The position numbers were made by a program, and so were the translations under genes. This document shows positions 10,825-20,935 of a DNA stretch of 64,000 bases, piece after piece. The first letter of the stretch is position 1; every line of letters begins with the position of its first letter. The notes below the pieces were generated by a model. The model was not told where the DNA came from, ran no database searches, and saw only the letters and a list, made by a program, of their open reading frames with translations. Source of the stretch: Scenedesmus sp. ARA3 (Eukaryota > Chlorophyta > Chlorophyceae > Sphaeropleales > Scenedesmaceae); the NCBI GenBank assembly GCA_004335835.1, contig RWJK01001242.1, forward strand, positions 16,315 through 80,314, given 5' to 3'.

Positions 10825-11767
10825 ATGATGCCTGCAAACAAACCACGAATCGTTGCCTACCTACTGGCGGCTGCCATAGCGTTAGCCCCGTTTCAAGGCC
10901 CGTACAGCAGCAGCGGCGGCATCCGGGTGGCCTCAGGTCAGGGCCTGTCTGTGTCAGCGGACAACCTGGGGGCGGGCGCTGAGGCCACAGCCAACGAGTT
11001 TGAGCAGTTCGAGTCGGCACTGGAGCTGGCCACCACAGGAGGCAGGGGCAGGTGCGGCGGAATGATAGCGCTTCAACAGTGCTGTGGCTTGCACTCATAC
11101 CGTGCGGTATATGCTGTCACAGCAGGAGGCAGCGGGTCGGTGAGCCTGTATCCAAGAGCTGTAGGAGGCGCTGCAAATTGCAACGCTTGTAGCTGCGCTC
11201 AGGGTGCGAGCTGTCGGTCTCAGTTGCTGCAGCGTGTGGCCCTACTAGCAGTACTGCTGCGCTCCGTGGCACTATTGTGAAGTGGCAACCGCCGCAGAGC
11301 ACCAGCAGCAGCAGTACCATCAGCAGAGCAAGCAGTGGATGCAGGCAGCACAGCCTCAGTTTCCTGCGCAAAACCAGGTCCATTGATGCTGAATTCCTTA
11401 CTGCCCTGCTGCAGGGGGGCCAGGGGCGGCAGCAACAACCTAGGCGGCTTTGCCAACCCCAAGTCATTCGCCACCATGCAGACAGCCATGTACTACATCG
11501 CAGGCTCGCCCCAGGTGTATGACAGCAGCAACCCACGCCACACACCGGGCAGGCTGAACTATGTTGGTGCGGTGAATGACCAGAAGCTGTGCTCCACCTG
11601 GTGGGTGCAAAAGGCCCAGCCTGAGCGTGTTGCAACTGCTGATGTTTGTGCCCCCTACCCAGACTTGCGCAGTTGCAGGAAGGCAGTGCTGCCAGCATGC
11701 TTGCTCTTGTGGCACGCAGCATGCCACCAGTAGCAACAGCATCCCTGCTGTCTGCTGTAAAGCAATG

Positions 11768-11812
<45 letters not shown>

Positions 11813-13068
11813 TGCAGTGTGGCCCAGGCCATCACCAAAGCCGTGCAGATATCCCTGGCAGCCACACTACGCAACAGCAGCGGCCAGTTTGCCGTGAGCC
11901 CCCAGGCCTTCTACTACTGTGCACCACCAGGCGGCCGCAGCTGCAAGACCGGGTGCGTGAAACATGGGGAGGGTATCGTTGGCTTGCACTGAGCATGTGT
12001 GCTGCTGGTTCTGCTGGATAGTCGTCATGTTGCTGGCGCTGCTGCCGCTTTGCTAATCAATGCGTTCATGGTGTCGTTCCAGTTTATGGAACAAAGCACG
12101 CTCTGCAGATGCCACGTACAGCACAGCAGCCGTCAAACTCATTGAACCTGGTCTTAAGCATGTTCTGCGTGTGCTGGTATTGCAGGTGGGACATTCCTGA
12201 AGCCCTGAAGTGAGCAATGTGACAGTTTCTAGTCAAACAGAGCAGCAGGATGACCACGCAGCTCTTTAGCTAGGCTGGTTGCAAGGTTGCACTGAGCTTC
12301 CCCGCCACCTAGAGACTCCAATGCAGCAGACCTTCCAGCCTGCCATCATTCACACGTGCACGGCATCCAGCTTCCAGGCTCTTCATTTCTCAAATTTCCT
12401 GTCGCTCCTTGTCTCTGCTGCTGGCACTGCCTGCTGCTGCCGCTGCTGTTTAATGCTGGTGCTTGTTGCTGCTGTGCCATGATCAAGAGCGCTGGTGAGT
12501 GACAGGCTGCCTGCACAGCTTTCTGCAGCTCCCTCACACATACTAGGTATGTAGTTACTCACTACTGTAACAGCTGCAGCGCGCGCAAGCAGCGCCTTGT
12601 ACGCTGGCAATGCGAAACTGTGGGAGGCAGATGATGCAGCAGCTGCTGGCTGCTGGGTGTTGCGTGCAACAGAACGAGGAGCTGTCGAGCATTGCAGTTC
12701 AGCTCCCTGCTCATCATCTCAGAACAATGGTGCAAACCCCTGCTTTGTGACCCACGTGCTTTGCCTTCCCTTGCCTGCGTGTATTGCAGACTGAGAACCC
12801 TCAGTGGGTGCTGCCCAGCAGCTGCTTCAACACTGCCAAGCTGCTCAAGGGCCAAGACGAGGCGGATGTGGGCGAGTGGTCAAACATTTGTACATCAGCC
12901 GTGACAGGAGCAACANNNNNNNNNNNNNNNNNNNNNNNNNNNNNNNNNNNNNNNNNNNNNNNNNNNNNNNNNNNNNNNNNNNNNNNNNNNNNNNNNNNNN
13001 NNNNNNNNNNNNNNNNNNNNNNNNNNNNNNNNNNNNNNNNNNNNNNNNNNNNNNNNNNNNNNNNNNNN

Positions 13069-13124
<56 letters not shown>

Positions 13125-13398
13125 GCCGCCCTGACGCTGCCAGGATGGTGGTCAACAACGACTTTGAGGTGCAGTTCAACAACAGCGCTAAATTCAAGCG
13201 CGGGCTGTCGCTCCCTCCCTACCGGTACAACGTCACTGCCAAGCCCAGGTGTGTGAGCAGGGACGGCACAACATGTGTTGCCATGTGATGCAACCAAGGA
13301 ATGCACATTGTGCTTCCATCACGTGCGTGACGCCAGGTGATTGGTGATCAATTATGCGGCCGGGGCTGTTTTGGCACCGGTTGTGTAGCTGAAGCTTG

Positions 13399-13446
<48 letters not shown>

Positions 13447-16400
13447 CCGGCCTGCCTGCCTGCAGCTTTGCACATGCAGCGCTTATCGCCGGTTACGATA
13501 ACAACAACTATACCTGGTGAGCGCACAGCCGAATGTTACGCACAGTGACATTCTTACATGGAAACATGCATGCCTTTGCCACCATGTCTATGTTCAAGCG
13601 CATCTGCTGCATTGAACAGCACACAGCGCAGCTGCAGCGAAGGCAAAGTTTTGCAAGCTCTTGCCCAGCATTCCTGCAATGGTTTCACACCGCTGCGCAC
13701 GATATGAAACTGAACGATGTCAGCAATGTATGTAAGCCTGTCATAAACTTCCTCACATGCAGGTCTGTGCTGAACAGCTGGGGCAGGGGCGGCGACAGGG
13801 GCCAGCTGCGGGCCAGCGGCGTGACTGGTGACGGCCTGTTCAGGATGCAGATGGGCCTGGCAGGGGTGGGCACGCCCGACGCCACCTACGCAGGTGGGTG
13901 CCCCGGCAAGGCAAATGCTTCTGAAGTGGCCACAGTAGGTTGCGCATGCATATGCACATGCGCATGCACATATATATGCATATGGCCGTCTTTCCCTTGC
14001 TGACTACCTGTTGCAGCCAACTAACATGGGGCTTCAATGCAATGCATGCGCAGTCTCCTGCTACCCTGCTGAGGGCACGCCCCTGCACCCCAACCATGAG
14101 CAGCCCTGGGCACGCAGCAGGAGGAGGCCGCTCACCCCTGAGAGCAGCGAGGTGATGCTGAGCAACACCTGCTACAGGTACACCATACAGGAAGAAGACA
14201 CTGTGGCGTCAATTGTGGATCACTTTGGGTTGGACATGCGGCAGGTGAGCGGCAAGATTGATTGGCTAAGCTGCCTGCCTGTTGAAACATAACAGGCAGA
14301 CAATGACTTGTGTGCAGCTGCCGCAGCCTTGACAGGTGTGTCAGGCCTCACAGTCTTGCAGTGACCGTCGCGTGACGCTGTGTACATTTTGCCGGCGACA
14401 TTCTCCTTGCTTCCTGCAGTTCGTGCAGGACAAGGCCAACCTTCGTTCAGGTGCTGTGGGTGCCCTGACAAGCTTCAAGTATGCTTTTGGTGCCACCCTA
14501 AAAGAAGATCAGCTGCGCATTGCCTTGGACACAGCAGAATCCGTGACCTCCATCTACAGCACTGTCAAACCCTACGTGCATTGCTCCCACTATGATGCGG
14601 CTGGCAGCAGGGCGGATGTCAGGTGCACCATGGACAACTTCACTGCCTGCGCACAACCAGGTGAGCTGCTCATGATGTCATGTGACGTTGCAGCTGCTGT
14701 CACACCTGTACATGCTCCACACATACTTGTGTTCCTTATTTGCTGTTCTTCTGCAAAAAACACATGCTGAAGGTGTACTTGAACAGTTCAAACTCAAATT
14801 GATCGGATGTTAATTTACAATGCTGTTCCATTTAGGTGTGGTGGGGTGCTCGCTGACCTACCAAGATGTGAACGTGACAGCAGTCCTCAAAGCTGGGCAG
14901 CAGGTCAAGGTGTGCAACAAAGGCTGGTCGTCATTTGCAGAGTTTGACAGGGTGGCCTTCATCAATGGCAGCATCCTGGCCCGTGCTCCTATGCAGGAGG
15001 CTCAGGCCATGGGGCTGCTGCAGGTGCTGCGGGCAGTGGACAGCACCATCACTGCCAGCTGGGCCTTGGATTACTTCGTATGCTCTATGTCCACTGGCAT
15101 CCCCATTTCCATAAAGACACCCAACAGCAGGACGTTTGACTGGTATGTCAGCTGCATTAATTCGACCACCAGCTTCACCAAAACAGTTTTCAACGTAAGG
15201 TCCTTCCGGCTGTCAGAACCGGAGTCTGCTACGTTGACTGTTTCTGAAGGCACAACCATTCTTCCTGACATGAATTTACAACTGACCGCTGCGCTTCTCA
15301 GCTTGCCTGAGTTGAGGCTCATGACATTGGACATTGGGAAGGGCACACTGGCTCCTCAGCTAGCAGCTCTCGAACATCTTGAATTAATAGGCATTGGACA
15401 TTACTGCCTCCGTGGCACTCTTCCTGACAACCTGTTGTCAAGTCTATACAACCTCTTCTGGCTTGAAGTTGTGCCTAAAGAGCGTGCCGTTGGAGCAAGT
15501 GATCCGGCTGGTGGTTTGTGCGGGCTGAGTGGGTCGCTGCACAACCACACTCGCCCGGGAAACTTTCCACCCTTGTTTTATTTGTTCTTGCAAAACAACC
15601 AGATCACAGGGCAACTCCCGACCCAACTGCTATCGCTGGCAACACACATCGACCTATCAAACAACAAGATCAGTGGGTCCATTCCGGGGGTGAACATGTC
15701 CAGCAAATTGGTCGCTGAGGACCTCAATCTTTACAGCAACCAACTAGAGGTGAGCCGTGAACAATGTGCGCACGCAGTTGCAGCTGGATGTGACTTTTTT
15801 GCTTGTGACATTCAGTCAACATGGCCTCCCAGTATGATGCGCTCTACGCAATGACGAAGAGTGAAGTTTGCTCTTGTAGGTGCAGTGCAGTGCAAAGTAT
15901 TGCATTGCTCTACACTGTACCAGTGGTTGACCTCCGAGTTGTAGGATCGGAAAGCTTCAAACGCTGCCTCCATAGACTGCGTTGACAGGAAGCACTGGCA
16001 CTGGTGCTGGGTGTCAAGCGCACAGTATGTTGCTGACAACACATACGTTTGAGGATAACCAGGCCCAGTGGGCCTCGAAAAATCAGAGTAATCTGTGAAT
16101 TAAGATGCTTTCTTGTGTGCAGGGGCATTTTCCACGAAGTTGGCGCATAGCAGCAGGCAAGATGAAACGGCTGTATGTGCAAAACAACCCAGGACTCGAT
16201 GGTTGTGTCCCTTTGTCAACCGGTGAGCCAGAGCTGCTGACAATGAGAACCAGCAACACACAGATATCTGGGATGTGCTCTTTTGCGGGCACAGCGGCAT
16301 CCAAGGCGCTGCAACAATGGCGAGCATTGCGATCCCTGCTCCCAAGAGTACTTGTTGGTACAGGTGCACATGCGAAGGGGTTCAATCAAATGGTGCAGGA

Positions 16401-19178
16401 CTTGCTGAAAGGACTATCAAAGCTTGGTCGGCTGGTTGGCGACGGAGAGACGTCCACAACCTTGACATCCACTTCTGCAGAGCATTTCCTGGCAGCCACG
16501 GTGACAGCCATCAATGATGAGGAGTACGTGACAGATCTCTCCTTCTACCACTTCCACTATAAGGAGGTGGTACCCCTGCATCCTGCCATCCACCTTGCGG
16601 CCTTGGTCAAGTTGATGACAGCACTTCCTCGTATTGAATCATTTGAATGCAATGTGTGTGATGGCAATCCCACTCCTGACAATCTGCAGCTGCTGTCAGG
16701 CCTTGCAGCGACCAGCCTTCAAAAACTTGTCTTGCCAGAATGTGGTTTGATTGGCAGGCTGCCGCTGCAGTGGAGTGCCTGGCAGGGCGTGCACACCATC
16801 AATCTGAATGACAACGAGCTGACTGGTGTGCTGCCATCTAGCTGGGCAGCCTTGTCAAACCTTTCAGAAGTGTACTTGGAGAACAACAATCTTCAGGGTT
16901 CCTTACCAGACAGCTGGGGCCAGGGCACAATCATGCCCAAAAACTTGCAGCTTGGTGTCCGCAACAATGCCCAATTGACAGGAAGCATTCCTTCATCTTG
17001 GGCGCACTTTGCCTTGGGGCAATTCACTCTGTATGGGACAGGTATTGGTGGTTGCGTGCCTGACGGCCTTGAGAAATGCGTTTGGCACGACCATCCATTG
17101 AAGCCATGCTACAATGAGCGTGCAGAGGCTACATCGTTCGTCCAACTCAAGTTGTTGCTTCAGGCCCCAGGCATCAGTGTAGGTCCAGGGCTCTCGAACT
17201 GGACTGCAGGTGAGCAGACTGCCTTGCGTGGAAGGTTGGAGCCATGCAACAACCTACACTCAGACCTTGGGGCTGAACCAAACATACATCCTCTTGGCAG
17301 ATATTGATACCATAGCGTCATGTGCGACAGGGGGTTCAACAAGATTCTTTGCATCAACAAAGCCATGGTATGTTGGGGTTACCGTGCAACCAGCCTTGAC
17401 AGCAGGAGGAAGTGAGGCAGTGGCGGATGACTTCTTGCTGCCCCGCTTGCTGTCGAGGTTTCATGCACGTGACGCCAACCAACCCAGTTGCCGTTTCTGA
17501 TGCTCGGTCTGCTGCCCTGCAGGCACAAACTACTGCGGAGGCTCCTGGGCAGGCATCACCTGCGAGGTGCTCAGCACTGTGACCAGCCTCAACCTAACAG
17601 CACTGGCTGTCAGTGTCCAGCCGCCAGCAACCCTCCGGCTGCTTGACGTTGTGGCTGCCATCAGCAACCTCACACAACTGCAAACCCTGGTGCTAGCCAA
17701 CATAGGCCTGTCTGGCCCTGTGCAGGACCCAAGCCGGCCTGGCCTTGAATCCTTCACCAAGCTGCGCCACTTGGACATCAGCGGCAACCCAGCGCTTACT
17801 GGTGACCTGCCCAGCAGCTGGTTTGCCATGCGTGCCCTGACTACCTTGGACATCTCAGCCACAGGCATTGGCGGGACTCTGCCAGAGAATTTTGCTGCTT
17901 TTCAGGAGCTGCGGGAGTTCAGGGCTGTTGACTGTCCAGGCATCACTGGCATCTTGCCGCCCGCCTGGGGCCTGTTGCAGCTTGAGGTGTTGGAGATGAC
18001 TAATGCTGCCCTGACAGGAGGGCTGCCGCCAGAATGGGCAGACGCAGCAGCGTTGCAACAAGCAGCGGCAGCACTTGCAGCATCCATGGAGGCTCAAGCA
18101 GCAGCACCAGCAGCAGCAGCTTCAGGAGCATCAGGAGCCAAACAGACCAGCCCGCCAACTGCCTCAGCGCAGCCTGCTGTGCTGGGCCTGCAGCGGCTGC
18201 GTGTGCTGGACCTGTCTGTGGCAGCGCCTGGCACGGGAGGGCTGTGCGGGGCGCTGCCTGCCGCCTTTGCACAGCTGGGGCAGCTGCAGGTGGGTTGCAA
18301 CTCGACCCTTTAGAGATAGGAAGCAGCCAGGGGTGTCGTGTATCTACTAGCGCTCTGTTTCATGACAAAAGCATGCCAGCAACAGTGTTGCTACACATGT
18401 TGGAGTTGCACGCGCACTGGATCGCTGCCTGCCGCCTTTGCGCAGCTTGAGCAGCTGCAGGTGAGTGGGGATCTCCATAAGGAGGGAGTCCCTATGAAGC
18501 ATAGTAGCATCATGGCATGCTGTGCTGTGGCTACAGCCAGCTGACACACATGTAGACAACATCTCCAGCAAGTGGTGATGGTGTGTGCGGGTTGCACAGA
18601 CCTGCAGGGGTTGCTGCACTGCTCCACCGGCTGCATGTACACCTGCCAAGCTGCTGGCGTTGATGACAACAAACCATGGGACAGCATGGCAGAGCTGAAC
18701 ATAAGAATGCCGGCACCCTTGGTTTATGATAAGCCAGCAACCGGTTCTCTACTGCAACGGCTCTGCCTTAACGGTTACAGTGGTGCTTTGATTGCAGATG
18801 CTGGTTCTGTCTGGCCACAATTTCAACGAGTCACTGCCGCCAGCCTGGACGCGCCTCAAGCAGCTGCGGGTGTTGGACGTGTCACGCAACAGCCTGACAG
18901 GCAGCCTGCCAGAATGGTATGCCAGCATGCTGCAACTAGCAGTGCTCAAGGTGCATGATAATCAGCTGGTGCCAGCTGCCAATGGTACTCCTGAGTTTTT
19001 CGAGTACCTGGTTGGGGATGGCTTGAAGCTGCAGTGCCTGTGTGTGGCCAACAACAGCGGCGTGCTGCTTGACGCAGCAAAAGCAGCTGAGTTGAAGCGG
19101 AGGGCGCAAGCAAGCTCTCCTCCTGCTCAGTTGGTGGTAGATGATGCGGCAGACAGGCTGTGTGATGTGCATGGGTAG
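10825..19178 (+). CDS. Secreted papain-like cysteine protease - LysM - LRR fusion protein
   Basis: Exons: 10825-11051, 11415-11600, 11818-11952, 12186-12209 (a 24-base microexon), 12593-12656, 12790 to about the gap, 13144-13248, 13466-13516, 13763-13893, 14054-14244, 14420-14660, 14836-15749, 16123-17209, 17523-18289 and 18798-19178. All junctions away from the gap keep phase, giving at least 1540 residues. A signal peptide opens the protein. The papain (C1A) domain shows Gln132 and Cys138 (DQKLCSTCVAQA), six apart as in papain; the Cys codon is split by an intron. Then come the active-site His (FAHAALIAGYD) and Asn (VLNSWG). A LysM-like segment follows (CYRYTIQEEDTVASIVDHFG). The C-terminal ~1,000 residues carry plant-type LRRs (LDLSNN, NNQITGQLP, NDNELTGVLPSSW). 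No membrane anchor or kinase was seen. I infer a wall- or matrix-acting protease that binds glycan. The N-terminus matches the partial gene at 1-195. Confidence 0.85.
11770..11811 (+). repeat. (CTG)n tract immediately before the catalytic-Cys exon
   Basis: About 14 CTG triplets end six bases before the AG acceptor at 11816-11817 and replace a normal polypyrimidine tract in the intron that splits the catalytic Cys codon. Confidence 0.9.
12916..13068. other. Assembly gap (153 N)
   Basis: This is a run of N inside the protease domain region of the papain-LysM-LRR gene. The right flank is a long CTG repeat, so the gap is probably a collapsed or unresolved triplet tract. The end of the exon that starts at 12790 is lost in it. 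Confidence 0.95.
13069..13122 (+). repeat. (CTG)n tract at gap edge and before an acceptor
   Basis: About 18 perfect CTG triplets start at the gap and end about 21 bases before the AG acceptor at 13143. The true length is unknown because the repeat runs into the gap. Confidence 0.92.
13397..13463 (+). repeat. (CCTG)n tetranucleotide tract before the active-site-His exon
   Basis: About sixteen units of a four-base repeat run almost directly into the AG acceptor of the 51-base exon that carries the catalytic histidine. One unit has a G substitution (gccggcc). Confidence 0.92.
18245..18470 (+). repeat. Exon 14 3'-edge echo in the LRR gene
   Basis: The end of exon 14 with its donor (18245-18295, encoding GALPAAFAQLGQLQ) is repeated at about 18419-18470, and the echo keeps a strong CAG|GTGAGT donor. 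The echo lies in the last intron. Confidence 0.85.
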
Positions 19179-19436
19179 GAGTAGGGCTGGGCGCTGCAGC
19201 AGCAGGCATTGGCGACTGGTGGTGGACCATGAATGCAGCGGGCATGCAGCAGCACATCAACCGGGCATCACAGTCAGCTTGAAAGCTGAGCAGCAGCGAT
19301 GAAATCAGCTGCGGATGCGGAACTTCCTATGATACTTTTGTTCCTTTTTATAGACAGTTTACCCTCAGGGTGTACAGTGTAGACCTGTGTTCTTGCCTGG
19401 CAGGCGTACAGTGTACGCCGTACAAACAGTGTTTGC

Positions 19437-19530
19437 TGCTGCATGATAGCCCCGGGGGACCGTCTAGCTATGTGAGTGTGCACGATGTTGCATTATGCTT
19501 ATGCTTGTAATGTATGCAATCGGCATATCT
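19437..19530 (+). repeat. 3'-end cassette, copy 2
   Basis: This is the second copy of the cassette described at 10178-10268, here downstream of the papain-LysM-LRR gene and again ending in gcttgtaatg. Confidence 0.8.
19506..19510 (+). terminator. TGTAA poly(A) signal of the papain-LysM-LRR gene
   Basis: TGTAA lies inside the second 3'-end cassette, about 330 bases after the stop codon, nearly the same distance as in the mTERF-like gene. Confidence 0.55.
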
Positions 19531-20689
19531 CTTTATATGCATGCTTGGCTGATGCACTGTGTTTTTGTTGCCGGTGTGGATCTGGCAGGGTGTAGCAGAT
19601 CTGTCACATTAAGTGGTGATGATTTGCACGGGCAACAGCCTTTTCATGTTGGCTACGACTGTGGAGTTGGCAGTGAGCTGTCAAGCGGCTGTCCAGCTGT
19701 ACAGCAACATGCATGATCATATGTGCTACGCAGGCAGATATACCTGCCTGAGGCTGGCTTAGACTGTCAAGCCTTGGACAGTGAAGGCAGTGAAGCCGCA
19801 CGCGCGTGAAACATGCTCAGTGATGAATTACACTCTTCAATACCAGGCCATGCAGTTGCAGCTTGTTGCTAGCAAGTGCTACTGCAGCCGCTGCAAGCAG
19901 CCGCTGCTTAGGCACGCTCCCTGAACCAAAGCAACGTGGCTTCAAGCCAGCCTGAGAGTAGGGTAGCCTACCGTGCCCGCGGGTATGCTGCTCAAACAAC
20001 CCCTGCAAAAACGATGACTTTTGTGCCCAAATGCAATGACAGCTGTCTTTGGTTCTACGATACCATGAGAAACAAACATGTACATCAGCTCCTGCTGGCG
20101 TCATGCAGCAGGCTTGCTGCAGCACAACTTGCTGCTTGCTTCTGGGCTTGAAAACATCAGGAAAGCAACCCAATCGTCCGTGGAAACATGCACAGCAACA
20201 CATGCACAAACTGCCAGCTGCAGCACAAAACGCAACATCAACACATCAAAAGCGACACGTGGCCTCGAGTCGATGTCAATGCCCTAACAGCTGTGCAGGC
20301 GCTGCATAGGCAAGCGTCTTCGCCTCTGATAGGGTGTCAGCAGTCAACATTGGGATGTCAACAACACAAACACGGTCTTTTGCCTGCCGCTGCTGACCAC
20401 ATGCACAGTATGGTGCGGTGTTCCTGCTTGCCAGCCATGGCTGTCGCCTAGTAACGCCAGCACAGCTGCTAATCACTACAGCACAAGCTTAAGCGTGCAT
20501 GTATCAGACCACCCTGTGCAACTGCCCACCCACCAATCGAATGGGGTTTTGCATTTGATGCTTAGCTGCTCAGCGCGCCGCACACACTAGCCCACCAGTT
20601 CGAACCCTGCTGCGCTCCTGCGCTCCTGCAGCCTTGCAGCATGCTGCTGCTGCTGCTACTGCTGCTCTACAAACTGGGGCCACCTGCAG

Positions 20690-20820
20690 AAATCTGCTTG
20701 GGTGGGTAGGCCAAGAGGCTTGGCCACATCCTGCTCTGCTGCTGCTGCCGCTGCCGCTTGAAAGCATTTTACATGCGCCGCCGCCGGCGCGACAGCACGC
20801 CCAGGGACTTGGCCAAATCC

Positions 20821-20854
<34 letters not shown>

Positions 20855-20935
20855 CCGCAAAGCACTTTACATGCCGCCGCCGCCCGTGAGTGCTGCCGGG
20901 TTGGGCAGGCCCAGCGACTTGGCCAGGTCCTGCAT
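20690..20935 (-). repeat. Last-exon echoes of the YbaB-like gene, including the stop codon
   Basis: The final coding bases (20867-20935: LAKSLGLP, then Gly residues, ATG, TAA) are echoed at about 20786-20822 and about 20690-20775. The echo at 20769-20773 also supplies a TGTAA on the minus strand, copied from the codons around the real stop, which may act as the poly(A) signal. Confidence 0.75.

Larger units (their letters stand above)
19179..20866. other. Tail-to-tail spacer between LRR gene and YbaB-like gene
   Basis: The left part is 3' UTR of the LRR gene with the second 3'-end cassette. The middle (19600-20560) has no recognisable exon. The right part (20690-20830) holds echoes of the last exon of the YbaB-like gene. 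Confidence 0.5.

Noticed and set aside
11220..11489. Coding frame between exons 1 and 2 of the papain gene
   Set aside because: The frame conflicts with phase; joining 11051 to 11415 gives a continuous Gly/Arg-Asn stretch leading to the active site.
20570..20640. Possible tRNA from a gttcgaacc T-loop-like motif
   Set aside because: The flanking bases do not form T, anticodon or acceptor stems on either strand.
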